DNA from: Pseudoxanthomonas sp. GM95
Lineage (GTDB): Bacteria; Pseudomonadota; Gammaproteobacteria; Xanthomonadales; Xanthomonadaceae
DNA length: 64,000 nt
NCBI RefSeq assembly: GCF_900109775.1
Contig: NZ_FOAX01000003.1
Coordinates: 62,001 to 126,000 of the forward strand
Reading direction: 5' to 3'
Shown: positions 19,597 through 27,907 of the stretch, piece after piece
Layout of the letters: each line of letters starts with the position of its first letter
Numbering within the stretch: position 1 is the stretch's first letter
Notes under the pieces: model-generated
Database searches by the model: none
What the model was told of the DNA's origin: nothing
What the model saw: only the letters and a program-made list of their open reading frames with translations
Position numbers and translations under genes: made by a program

Positions 19597-21141
19597 TTAC
19601 CAGCCGATGGTGAAGGTCACATCCGTCGGCGCGTTGGTGTGGATCGACGGACTGAAGTCGCCGACATCGTCATACGAGAAACCATAGGACAGCGCATCGA
19701 TGTTGTGGTCGTGCCAGAACTTCGCATACCAGTTGGCCGCCTGACCCGCCGGATAATGCGATGGCTGGTCGTACCACTGCGATGGGGTTTCCAGCACATG
19801 GCGATTGATCGCCGCCGAAATCTGCGCCTGGATCTGCAGCTGCACGCCCACGTCGCTGGCGCCAGTGGGATCGTTGAACAAACCGTTGCCCAGGAAGACT
19901 TCCGAAGTGCTCGGCACGCCGTTGATGTAGTAGGTGCCGTTCGCGTTGCCGCCGGTGAACACGAAGGTGTTGCCGTTGACGCGGCCGCGGAACGTGCCCA
20001 GGTTGTCCAGCGTGAACACCAGGTCCTCATTGCGATAGCGCGCCCAGATCGCGTCGATGTAGCCCTGCAGGTAATTGCCGTTGGCCTGGCCGGCGATGAA
20101 GCTCGCATGCGAGGGCGCCACGATCCGATACGGCGCGTAAGGCGCCTGTGCCAGGCCGGTGAACTGTGCAGGCACCGTGGCCTGGAACGCCGAGAAGATC
20201 GCATCGCGCGATTCGTTCAAGGTCTCGCCCACGCTCTGGTCGAAGCCGTCAAGGCCCTGCACGCGCAGCTTGAGCGGGAAGCCGAAGTGGTCCACGCGCG
20301 TGGTGTTGACGAAGATGCCCTGCTGCGCGTTGCCCGGCGGCAGGATTGCCATCTCGCCGAAGTCGAAGTAGACGTCGATGTTGGGATCCGAGGCGTTCTC
20401 GATGTTGGCACCGGCATAGCCGATGTTGCCGTTGCCATCGACGTTGACCTTGATGTACATCGGCGAGCCCACCGAAAGCAGGATGCGCGCCGAATCCAGT
20501 GGCGGGATCGTGACATCCCGCAGCTGGGCCAGGTTGTGGAAGTAGTTGGTGTAGCCCTCGCCGTTCTTGGTCAGGGCGCCGTTGTCGGCGGTGGACATCG
20601 GGACCAGGTTGCCGTTGGCATCCACGTGCACGAACTGCCCGGTATTCCAGTCCTTGCCGATGATGCTCCAGTACACGTCGGCATCGGCCCAGCGGCCGCC
20701 GGTCTGGTTGACGATGTGGAAGGTGGTCTGGCCGCTCCAGCTGCTGCCGTCGCCGCCGCCGGAGGCCGGCGGATCGGTGCCGCCACTGCCGCTGCCGACC
20801 ACCGCGCTGTAGTGCGCGCTGTCGTAGGCGGCCTCGCCTTTGTTGTAGGTAAAGAAGTAATCGACCGCCGTGCCGTTGCTGGCCGGCGCGAACGTGGTTT
20901 CGTAGTGGCCGTTGCCGGCGTTGTAGCGCATGCGCAGGTTCTGCAGGTCGCCACCGGTGACGCTGTAGTGCGCATCCACCCACGAGGTACTGCTGCCGGC
21001 TGGTGCGAACCAGAGCGTGCCGGTGCCATTAGCGGCGGTGACGCCGTGGGTGTAGTCGCTGGCGCTTTGCGCAGCAGCGAAGGGAAGGATCGAGAACAGC
21101 AGCGCGGCGCTGGCCACGATCCATGAGGCGATGCGTTTCAT
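19597..21141 (-). CDS. Secreted beta-1,3-glucanase: CBM56 plus GH64
   Basis: A 514-residue secreted enzyme. After a signal peptide (cleavage near FAAA-Q, residue 24) comes a module of about 90 residues resembling CBM56, a beta-1,3-glucan-binding domain (TLWFAPAGSSTSWVDAHYSV, LRMRYNAGNGHYETTF). Then comes a Gly/Ser/Pro linker (about 117-135) and a GH64 catalytic domain of the laminaripentaose-producing type, with a thaumatin-like fold (TFHIVNQTGGRWADADVYWSI, VYFDFGEMAILPP). Such enzymes cut beta-1,3-glucan of fungal or yeast walls and algal laminarin. AAGGAG lies 9 nt before the start. Neighbours (receptor, trehalase) suggest fungal carbohydrate as the target of the whole cluster. Confidence 0.88.
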   Translation of the reverse strand: MKRIASWIVASAALLFSILPFAAAQSASDYTHGVTAANGTGTLWFAPAGSSTSWVDAHYSVTGGDLQNLRMRYNAGNGHYETTFAPASNGTAVDYFFTYNKGEAAYDSAHYSAVVGSGSGGTDPPASGGGDGSSWSGQTTFHIVNQTGGRWADADVYWSIIGKDWNTGQFVHVDANGNLVPMSTADNGALTKNGEGYTNYFHNLAQLRDVTIPPLDSARILLSVGSPMYIKVNVDGNGNIGYAGANIENASDPNIDVYFDFGEMAILPPGNAQQGIFVNTTRVDHFGFPLKLRVQGLDGFDQSVGETLNESRDAIFSAFQATVPAQFTGLAQAPYAPYRIVAPSHASFIAGQANGNYLQGYIDAIWARYRNEDLVFTLDNLGTFRGRVNGNTFVFTGGNANGTYYINGVPSTSEVFLGNGLFNDPTGASDVGVQLQIQAQISAAINRHVLETPSQWYDQPSHYPAGQAANWYAKFWHDHNIDALSYGFSYDDVGDFSPSIHTNAPTDVTFTIGW

Positions 21142-21405
21142 GCAGGGTCTCCTTGTTTCCAGCCCGGGGGCGGAATCGCGTGCAGGAAGTGCTTGGCGTT
21201 GGGCCGCGCGTGCGGGCGATGCATCGCGATGCAAGGCTGCGGGGGATGCCGGCGGCGGCGCATCGTGGCATGGATGAAACCTGCGCAATCGGGCAGGCTG
21301 TCCCGTTACGCACCGTGCCGCAGGACAACACGATAGGACAGGTCAAGTCCCTGTAACCGATGCCAGCCGACATCGCGGGACAGCGCGTCGTGCGATGGCG
21401 GCGCG

Positions 21406-21432
21406 CAAAAAAAGACCGGCTTGCGCCGGTCT
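21406..21432 (-). terminator. Rho-independent terminator of the alpha/beta hydrolase gene
   Basis: On the minus strand: AGACCGGC-GCAA-GCCGGTCT, a perfect 8-bp stem, followed by a run of T (complement of 21406-21412). It is 36 bp after the stop at 21468. Confidence 0.88.
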
Positions 21433-21467
21433 TCCTGCATTCCAGGCTCAACGATCGCGATACAGGA

Positions 21468-22295
21468 TCACTTCTTCAAGAACGCAATCAACGCTTCGTT
21501 GAACGCCTCGGCATGACTGACATTGAAACCGTGCGGTGCGCCGGCGACCACCTTCAGCTCGCTGCCGGCGATGGCCTTGTGCGTGCGTGCGCCGGAACCG
21601 GCCAGCGGCACGACGCCATCAGCATCGCCATGCAGCACCAAGGTGGACACGGTGACCTTGGTCAGGTCGCCACGGAAATCCGTGGTGCCGAAGGCTTCCA
21701 TGCAGCCCAGCGCAGCAGCCTGGTCAGACTGCTCGCACAGCGCAACTGCCTCTTCCAACTGTGCGTCGCTGACCTTCAGCTCGCTATTGGCGGTGAAGAA
21801 GCCCTTGCTGAAATCCTTGAAGAACGCATGGCGATCCGCCTTGAGATCTGATTCCATGCCCTGCGCCTGGGATTTGGTCAGCGGACCGTCGGGATTGTCC
21901 GGGGTCTGCATCATGTAAGGCGGCACGGCTGCCGCGAAGACCACGCTGTGCAGGCGTTCCTGGCCGTGTCGGCTGATGTAACGGGCGACTTCGCCGCCAC
22001 CCATCGAGAACCCCACCAGCGTGGCATCACGCAGGTCCAGATCGTTGATCACGCCAGCGAGGTCATCGGCGAGGTGGTCATAGTCGAACCCGCTGGTGGG
22101 CTTGTCCGAGCGACCGAAGCCGCGGCGGTCATAGGCCACCACGCGATAGCCCGCCTCGCGCAACGGGCCGACCTGTTCGCTCCACGCTGCAGCGGACAGC
22201 GGCCAGCCGTGGATCAGCACCACCGGGCGACCGGTGCCACCACTGTCCTCCACGTGCAAGCGGACCGGATCGAGGGGATTGGGGAGAGCGGACAT
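21468..22295 (-). CDS. Alpha/beta hydrolase, non-haem haloperoxidase-like
   Basis: A 275-residue alpha/beta hydrolase close to the cofactor-free haloperoxidase/esterase group. The oxyanion element is VLIHGWPLSAAAW, the nucleophile Ser is in VGFSMGGGEVARY, the acid Asp follows LVLHGDADGVVPL, and the catalytic His is in APHGFNVSH. There is no signal peptide, so the protein is cytoplasmic. The ATG at 22295 has GGAG 5 nt upstream. Peroxidase activity of such proteins is usually a side reaction; hydrolysis of an ester or lactone is more likely. It is transcribed alone and ended by a clear terminator. Confidence 0.88.
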   Translation of the reverse strand: MSALPNPLDPVRLHVEDSGGTGRPVVLIHGWPLSAAAWSEQVGPLREAGYRVVAYDRRGFGRSDKPTSGFDYDHLADDLAGVINDLDLRDATLVGFSMGGGEVARYISRHGQERLHSVVFAAAVPPYMMQTPDNPDGPLTKSQAQGMESDLKADRHAFFKDFSKGFFTANSELKVSDAQLEEAVALCEQSDQAAALGCMEAFGTTDFRGDLTKVTVSTLVLHGDADGVVPLAGSGARTHKAIAGSELKVVAGAPHGFNVSHAEAFNEALIAFLKK

Positions 22296-22440
22296 GGAGA
22301 CTCCAGTGCGATGGGCAGAAGGAAGAAGGCGTGCACGGCCATGCTGGCCGGGCCGCCATCGCATCGGCATGAAATAAGCGCTAATGGCAGGTCAATACGG
22401 GCCGGTTCCGGCGCCTCGCATGCCGGTTTGGCAGTGAGGT

Positions 22441-23934
22441 TCAGCGCGCGGTCGTGGCGGTGACGGCGGCGTGTTCCTGCGGCAGCGTCTGTGCGATGCG
22501 CGCGATGAGATACGGATAGAAGGGATTGCAGTTCAGCCGCTGCAGCTGTTCGGCCTTGACCACCAGCGCGCCACGCTCGCCGTGCAGGGTCGCCGTGCCC
22601 AGGCGAATGCCGAAGTCCTCGTCCATGCGCGGCGTCAGGCCGTACAGCGCATCGTCCATCGGGAACGGCAAGGCCACGTGCGATAGCGAATAGACGCTGG
22701 ACGGAAACTGCAGACCCAGCGGATGCGTCACCGCCTGGTGCTGGCCCGGCGCGGTGGTCGATGCACCGACATCCAATGTGTCGGGCCGCAGGTTGCTGAC
22801 CAACGTGAGCGTGTATGCGCGCGGCCCATCGCCCCGCAGCGTGTCGGCCGCACCGGTCGCGGCCGGCGTGAGCAGCGGTGCCAGCAGGTTGGCGCGGTTG
22901 ATGTCAAACAGCACCAGCTCGCTGCCATTGGCCGGCAGGTGATCGAACAAGGCATGCACCACCGCATCGGTGTTGACCGTGTTGTCCAGCACCGACTGGA
23001 ACGCCAGGATCGGCGGCAGTCGCTGCAGGCGACCGGCCGCCTTGAGCTGCAGCACCTGCGCCTGTACGTGCGTGGTCAATTCATACGATTGAGCGGCAGC
23101 GTTGAACGGAAACGAGTTGTACTTGTACGGATTGAACTCGGGCAGGTTATCCAGCCAACGCGACTGCGCGAAGTACGGCAGCTTGCCGAACACCGGCAGC
23201 AGGCCGGCCAGCGCGGCGCCGCGACTGACGCCGATCATCGGCGAGAGCAGCACCAGGCGATCGACGCGTGGCCGTGCCGCGTCGTCGCGTGCAGCCGCGT
23301 CCAGTGCGTACTGCAGCGCCAGCGCCGCACCGTTGGAATAACCGACCACGTGGAGCGGTTTGTCACCGCCGATGCGCTGGCGCAGTTCGCGCGCAGCCAG
23401 ATCGACCACCACCGACCAATCCTGCCAGCGCACGTCCAGCAGGCCGCTGGGCAAGGTACCGTGACCAGGCAGGCGCGGCGCAATCACCACGAAGCCGGCC
23501 CGTTCGTAACGCGCGGCCAGGTGGCGCAGGCTGTAGGGCGAATCGCTCAGACCATGCAGCAACAGCACGCCGCCGCGCACCTGCGCCGGCGTGGAGACGT
23601 ACGAACGATTCCAGTCGCGCTGGCCAGGACGCGCGCCAAGTTGGCTTTGCGCTTCAAAGCGGTACGGGCCGGGCGTGGGATGCGCGGCCAGGGTGGTGTT
23701 GAGTTCTTCGAACAGCCGCGCTTCGGCCTGTTCGTACTGCGCCCAGGTGTAGCGCGGGCCGATCTGCTCGGCGCTCACTTCGCCATGCAGTTGCAGCGTA
23801 TGCCAGGGCTTGAGCGCGGGTTGACTGCGCGCCTGGAACGCCCGCCCCAGCAACAGCACGAACACCAGCACGCCCACGCCGAGCAGCACCTTGAGCAGGA
23901 CGTGCAACACATGGCGGAACGCGGCAGGCGACAT
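22441..23934 (-). CDS. Membrane-anchored alpha/beta hydrolase
   Basis: A 497-residue protein with one N-terminal membrane segment (about residues 10-30, rich in Leu and Val) followed by an alpha/beta hydrolase domain. LLLHGLSDSPYSLRHLA is the oxyanion loop and VVGYSNGAALALQYA holds the nucleophile Ser. RLPGHGTLPSGLLDVRWQDW is shared with carboxylesterases and monoglyceride lipases. The catalytic domain should face the periplasm. The C-terminal 200 residues carry extra sequence (FNPYKYNSFPFNA, LPFPMDDALYG) not seen in small esterases. Substrate unknown; a lipid ester is a reasonable guess. The cupin gene ends 38 bp upstream on the same strand. Confidence 0.75.
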   Translation of the reverse strand: MSPAAFRHVLHVLLKVLLGVGVLVFVLLLGRAFQARSQPALKPWHTLQLHGEVSAEQIGPRYTWAQYEQAEARLFEELNTTLAAHPTPGPYRFEAQSQLGARPGQRDWNRSYVSTPAQVRGGVLLLHGLSDSPYSLRHLAARYERAGFVVIAPRLPGHGTLPSGLLDVRWQDWSVVVDLAARELRQRIGGDKPLHVVGYSNGAALALQYALDAAARDDAARPRVDRLVLLSPMIGVSRGAALAGLLPVFGKLPYFAQSRWLDNLPEFNPYKYNSFPFNAAAQSYELTTHVQAQVLQLKAAGRLQRLPPILAFQSVLDNTVNTDAVVHALFDHLPANGSELVLFDINRANLLAPLLTPAATGAADTLRGDGPRAYTLTLVSNLRPDTLDVGASTTAPGQHQAVTHPLGLQFPSSVYSLSHVALPFPMDDALYGLTPRMDEDFGIRLGTATLHGERGALVVKAEQLQRLNCNPFYPYLIARIAQTLPQEHAAVTATTAR

Positions 23935-23972
23935 CGGCGCATCGTAGCCGATGCCGCGCGGCCTCCAGCGGC

Positions 23973-24386
23973 TTACTGCTGGGCGATCACATCGACGAAC
24001 ACCAGCGGCACCGTGCCGGTATTGGCCAGGCCATGCGACTGGCCCTTGCGCACGATGGTGATGTCGCCGGCCTTGACCGGCGAGGTCTTGCCGTCGGTAT
24101 CGGTGAAGGTGCCTTCGCCGGAAATGATGATGTAGGCGTCCTCGTTGTCGACGTGCTTGTGCACGCCGACCGCATCACCGGGCTGTAGGGTCAGGAAGCC
24201 GATCTCGCGCGTGGCCTGGTCCGGCGTGGCCTTGTCGCGGGTGAAGGCGTAGCGCGCCTGCACGGTGCCCTTGCCGAGCTGCTTCTGCATCGGGATCTGC
24301 TGGGCCTGCGGATAGACCTCGGCCTGCGCGGCGGCGCTGCACAACAGGGCCAGGCTCGCCACGGCGAGGAAGGGGCGCAACTTCAT
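23973..24386 (-). CDS. Periplasmic cupin-domain protein
   Basis: A 137-residue protein with a signal peptide (cleavage near AAQA-E, residue 22) and a single cupin barrel. The metal-binding first motif reads VHKHVDNEDAYIIISGEGTF, and the second holds a lone His in GQSHGLANTG. It could bind a metal and a small ligand, or act as an isomerase or dioxygenase; nothing more specific can be said. GGAG lies 8 nt before the start. It may be cotranscribed with the membrane-anchored hydrolase downstream. A large inverted repeat (24402-24452) lies directly upstream. Confidence 0.78.
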   Translation of the reverse strand: MKLRPFLAVASLALLCSAAAQAEVYPQAQQIPMQKQLGKGTVQARYAFTRDKATPDQATREIGFLTLQPGDAVGVHKHVDNEDAYIIISGEGTFTDTDGKTSPVKAGDITIVRKGQSHGLANTGTVPLVFVDVIAQQ

Positions 24387-24401
24387 GGGGATTCTCCGGA
24401 C

Positions 24402-24452
24402 GGCGGGGCCGCGGATGCGGCCGACCGGAAAATTCTAGGCCGCGGCCCCGCC
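24402..24452. repeat. 13-bp perfect inverted repeat in the cupin gene's 5' region
   Basis: GGCGGGGCCGCGG (24402-24414) and its exact complement (24440-24452), with 25 nt between, start 16 bp upstream of the cupin ATG. If transcribed it would form a very stable hairpin just before the ribosome-binding site; if not, it is promoter-proximal. No known regulator site is recognised. Confidence 0.5.
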
Positions 24453-24508
24453 ACGCCCGTGCCGGCGTGGACGCGTTTGCACCAACGCACGCGACGCGGC
24501 CGCTTGCC

Positions 24509-25984
24509 TCAGCCGACAGGATCTTCCAGGCCGCCGTTCAACAGCTCGCGCGACTGCAGGCCGACCACGTTGACCGTGCAGCCGTAGTGGGCGAAACGCT
24601 CACGCACCTTGTCCAGTGCAGCCAGCGCGGTGATGTCCCAGAACCGCGCCGAAGACACATCGATCCTCACCTGCGCGCCCTCGACTTCGCGCGGATCGAA
24701 CGCGTCGACGAAGGCATCGGCCGAGGCGAAGAACACCTGCCCGCGCACCCGATAGACATGCAGCACTGCGCCGTCGACACCGGGTTTTGGCACATGCGCG
24801 ACGTGCAGCGCGGCCGCGGCCTTCCAGGCGAAGAACAGCGCGCTCAGCAGCACGCCCAGGCCCACGCCGATCGACAGGTCGTGCGAGACCAGGGTGGCCA
24901 CGACCGTGGCGATCATCACCAGGGTGGACAGGCGCGGATGGGTCACCAGCTTGCGCAGCGAGCCCCAGTCGAAGGTCGAGGCCGAGACCATCACCATGAT
25001 CGCCACCAGCGCCACCACCGGCACCTGCGACACCCACGGCTTGAGCAGCACCATCAGCACCAGCAGGAACACGCCGGCGAACAGCGTCGACAACCGCCCG
25101 CGCCCGCCGTATTTCACGTTGCCCACGGTCTGGCCGATCATGCCGCAGCCGGCGATGCCGCCGAACAGGCTGGCGCCGATGTTGGCCAGGCCCAGGCCCG
25201 CGCATTCGCGGCTCTTGCTGCTGGGACTGTCGGTGAGTTCATCGACCACGCGCGCGGTCATCATCGATTCGAGCAGGCCGACCATCGCGATGGCGATCGC
25301 CGGTCCGGCGATGATGCGCAGGGTGTCCATGTCCAGCGGCACCACGATCCCGTGCCAGCCCGGCAGGCTGGACGGCAGCTGGCCCAAGTCGGCCACGGTC
25401 TTCAGCGGCAGGCCCAGCCACGCCGTCAGCAGGGTCAGCGCGACGATGCAGATCAACGGCGAGGGGATCGCCTGCAGGCCCGGCAGCGGCACGCGCGGCA
25501 GGCCGTAGATGATCGCCAAACCCAGCGCCAGCATCACCCAGGTCGCGGGCGTGGCGCCGGCCAGCTGCGGCAGCTGCGCGCTGAAGATCAGGATCGCCAG
25601 CGCGTTGACGAAGCCAGTCCGCACCGACGAACTGACAAAGCGCATCAGCACCCCCAGCCGCAGCAGGCCGAACACGATCTGGATCAGCCCGGCCAGCACG
25701 CCCGCCGCGAGCAGGTAGTTCAGCCCGTGCGTGGCCACCAGCGGCGCGGCCACCAGCGCCACCGAGCCGGCCGCGGCCGAAATCATCGCCGGGCGCCCAC
25801 CGGCGAAGGCGATCACGATCGAGATCACGAACGAGGCATACAGCCCCACCTGCGGATCGACCCCGGCGACGAACGAGAACGCGATGACCTCGGGGATCAG
25901 CGCAAAGGTGGCGACCGCGCCGGCGAGCAGCTCGCGCACGGGTTTGCGGCGCCACTGCGCCAGTTCGGAGGTAAGCAATGACAT
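24509..25984 (-). CDS. SulP-family anion transporter with STAS domain
   Basis: A 491-residue SLC26/SulP transporter. It has about ten to fourteen membrane segments with family motifs: the N-terminal ALIPEVIAFSFVAGVDPQVGLYA, the central EC-AGLGLANIGASLFGGIAGCGMIGQT, and a cytosolic STAS domain at about 395-490 (RGQVFFASADAFVDAFDP). It takes up inorganic anions such as sulfate or bicarbonate in the inner membrane. No carbonic anhydrase or sulfate gene is adjacent to choose between them. The start at 25984 (MSLLTSE) is where family similarity begins. Confidence 0.92.
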   Translation of the reverse strand: MSLLTSELAQWRRKPVRELLAGAVATFALIPEVIAFSFVAGVDPQVGLYASFVISIVIAFAGGRPAMISAAAGSVALVAAPLVATHGLNYLLAAGVLAGLIQIVFGLLRLGVLMRFVSSSVRTGFVNALAILIFSAQLPQLAGATPATWVMLALGLAIIYGLPRVPLPGLQAIPSPLICIVALTLLTAWLGLPLKTVADLGQLPSSLPGWHGIVVPLDMDTLRIIAGPAIAIAMVGLLESMMTARVVDELTDSPSSKSRECAGLGLANIGASLFGGIAGCGMIGQTVGNVKYGGRGRLSTLFAGVFLLVLMVLLKPWVSQVPVVALVAIMVMVSASTFDWGSLRKLVTHPRLSTLVMIATVVATLVSHDLSIGVGLGVLLSALFFAWKAAAALHVAHVPKPGVDGAVLHVYRVRGQVFFASADAFVDAFDPREVEGAQVRIDVSSARFWDITALAALDKVRERFAHYGCTVNVVGLQSRELLNGGLEDPVG

Positions 25985-26174
25985 GGGCAACCTGCGGGTG
26001 AGATCTGCCGCGCCGGGGCGCGTGCACGGATGGCCGGACCCACATTCAGCGCGGGCCGGCCTGGCCGGGCGCGCATTGTGCCAGCCCGCGCGCGCCGGCG
26101 CCGTCCCCGCGTGGCGGCGATCCCACCAACGCGTCTTCGCGGGCTGCCACGCCGCCATCGCCGACGATGTCCAC

Positions 26175-26354
26175 ATGGCCAAGCACGACGATGACCCGCG
26201 CCCCACGCCGCCGGAACCACCCGCGCCCAGCGAATGCTGCGATAGCGGTTGCGATCCGTGCGTCTACGACCTGCACGCCGAGGCCGTGGAGCGGTATCGG
26301 CGCAAGCTGCGCAAGTGGCACAAGCGCCACCCGGACCAGGCCGACACGGCCTGA
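26175..26354 (+). CDS. Small oxidoreductase-like domain protein, copy 1
   Basis: A 59-residue protein whose core SECCDSGCDPCVYDLHAEAV matches the oxidoreductase-like small domain also found near the N-terminus of some eukaryotic mitochondrial proteins. Four Cys (CC...C..C) could bind a metal or form disulfides. The C-terminus is a basic helix (RRKLRKWHKRH). A second copy, 55 residues, lies at 27599-27766 on the other side of the MscS-type channel gene, in the same orientation, so they are paralogues. It lies convergent to the channel gene with a 10-bp gap. Biochemical function is unknown. Confidence 0.8.
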   Translation: MAKHDDDPRPTPPEPPAPSECCDSGCDPCVYDLHAEAVERYRRKLRKWHKRHPDQADTA

Positions 26355-26364
26355 TGGCGCCGTT

Positions 26365-27483
26365 TCAGCCGGCCGCGGCGCGGCGTTCGCCCGCGTCCAC
26401 GGGCGCAAGCTGTCGCAGGTTGAGCGCGCGCGGGAACTCCAGCGTGCGCACCGGGAAGGCGAACGCGATGCCGGCCTCGCCGAAGCGGCGCACCAGCTCC
26501 AGGTTGATCGCCTGCTGGGTGTCCATGTAGGCGGTGTAGTCGGGCGTCTGCATGATGTAGACCACTTCGAAGTCGAACGCCGACTCGCCGAAGCCGCGGA
26601 AGTGCGCGCGATCAAACACCGCATTGTCGATCCCGTCCAGGATCTCCCGGACCATCGCCGGGATCGACGCCAACTGGTCATGCGGCGTGGACAGCGGCAC
26701 GCGGAACTCGAACACGATCCGGCGCGTGTCCATCCGCTTGTAGTTGCGCAGCCGCGCGGCGAGCATGTCGCTGTTGGCGAACACCAACTGCTCGCCCGAC
26801 AGGCTGCGCAGGCGCGTGGTCTTCAGCCCGACATGCTCGACGGTGCCAGCGAATTCGCCCACCACGACGAAATCGCCGACCACGAAGGGTTTGTCGATCA
26901 CGATCGACAACGAGGCGAAGAGATCGCCCAGCACGTTCTGCACCGCCAGCGCCACCGCGATGCCGCCCACGCCCAGGCCGGCAATCAACGCGGTGATGTC
27001 CACGCCCAGGTTCTGCAGGACCACCAGCAGCACCACCGCCCACAGCACCGTGAGACCGACGAACTTGACCGCGCCCAGGCTGGTGGTCGCGCCCAGGTTG
27101 GTGTCTTCGGCCGCGCGCGCCTTGGAGTTGTCGATCCAGAAGCGGATCTGGCGGCTGCCCCACACGCCGATCTGCAGGAACAGCGCCACCGCCGCGGCCT
27201 TGCCGGCGATGCCGTAGGCGCGCTCGGGCAGGTGCAGGGCCTGCAGGCCGAAATGCAGCGCCGGGAACAGCAGCAACCACAGCCGCGTGCCACGCAGTGC
27301 GTATGCCAGCGATTCGAAAACCCGGTCGATCGTGGTGCCCTGCTTGGCGATCGCGCCCAGTCGCCCCACCACCACGCGCCGCGCGATGGCGAACGCGCAC
27401 AGCGCCGCCAGCGTGATCCCGGTGGCGGTCAGCCAGGCCTGCACGCTGTTGCCCAGCACCTGGTATCCACTCAGCCAATTCAT
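26365..27483 (-). CDS. MscS-family mechanosensitive ion channel
   Basis: A 372-residue small-conductance mechanosensitive channel. There are four hydrophobic segments in the N-terminal half. The pore helix is Gly/Ala-patterned (ALIAGLGVGGIAVALAVQNV), followed by the beta domain (DKPFVVGDFVVVGEFAGTV, EHVGLKTTRLRSLSGEQLVFANS) and a C-terminal alpha/beta vestibule. It would open under membrane tension to release solutes in osmotic downshock. The start at 27483 has AAGGAG 8 nt upstream. It is unusual in being bracketed by two copies of a tiny Cys-motif gene on the opposite strand. Confidence 0.93.
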   Translation of the reverse strand: MNWLSGYQVLGNSVQAWLTATGITLAALCAFAIARRVVVGRLGAIAKQGTTIDRVFESLAYALRGTRLWLLLFPALHFGLQALHLPERAYGIAGKAAAVALFLQIGVWGSRQIRFWIDNSKARAAEDTNLGATTSLGAVKFVGLTVLWAVVLLVVLQNLGVDITALIAGLGVGGIAVALAVQNVLGDLFASLSIVIDKPFVVGDFVVVGEFAGTVEHVGLKTTRLRSLSGEQLVFANSDMLAARLRNYKRMDTRRIVFEFRVPLSTPHDQLASIPAMVREILDGIDNAVFDRAHFRGFGESAFDFEVVYIMQTPDYTAYMDTQQAINLELVRRFGEAGIAFAFPVRTLEFPRALNLRQLAPVDAGERRAAAG

Positions 27484-27598
27484 CTTGTCTCCTTCTCTTG
27501 GTGATCCAGCGTCGCGCGATGCGCGACACGCGTGGAGAACAGGCATCGCGCGGGCATGGCGATTGGCCTCCACGCAGTGCGCCGCCGATAATCACGCC

Positions 27599-27766
27599 AT
27601 GTCCGAAGACGATCCCCGCCCCATCGCACCGGAAGCCCCGTTGCCCAGCGACTGCTGCGACAGTGGCTGCGACCCGTGCGTGTTCGACCTGTATGCCGAA
27701 GAGTGCGCGCGCTACCGCGTGCTGCTGGCGGCGTGGCGTGCGCGGCATCCGGAAGCGGATGCCTGA
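27599..27766 (+). CDS. Small oxidoreductase-like domain protein, copy 2
   Basis: A 55-residue paralogue of the protein at 26175-26354. The core SDCCDSGCDPCVFDLYAEEC keeps all four Cys and adds a fifth. Both copies begin with an acidic, Pro-rich segment (DDPRP...). Its start at 27599 is divergent from the MscS-type channel gene, 115 bp away. Function unknown; the conservation of CCDSGCDPC suggests metal or redox chemistry. Confidence 0.8.
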   Translation: MSEDDPRPIAPEAPLPSDCCDSGCDPCVFDLYAEECARYRVLLAAWRARHPEADA

Positions 27767-27882
27767 TGCAACGCGCCTGATGCGTGCTGCCTTTTCAGGG
27801 TCGCAGCATTGGCCTGCGATGTGAACCCCTTGACGCACCGCGGACCGCGACACCACGCGCGCGGGCCGCGGATCTAAGGACG

Positions 27883-27901
27883 GCGGCGCGTTGCGCGCCG
27901 C
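27883..27901. repeat. Small GC-rich hairpin after the SDR gene
   Basis: GCGGCGCG-TTG-CGCGCCGC, an 8-bp perfect stem, lies 6 bp past the SDR stop (minus strand). There is no T-tract. It is possibly a weak terminator or transcript end. Confidence 0.35.
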
Positions 27902-27907
27902 GCCCGC

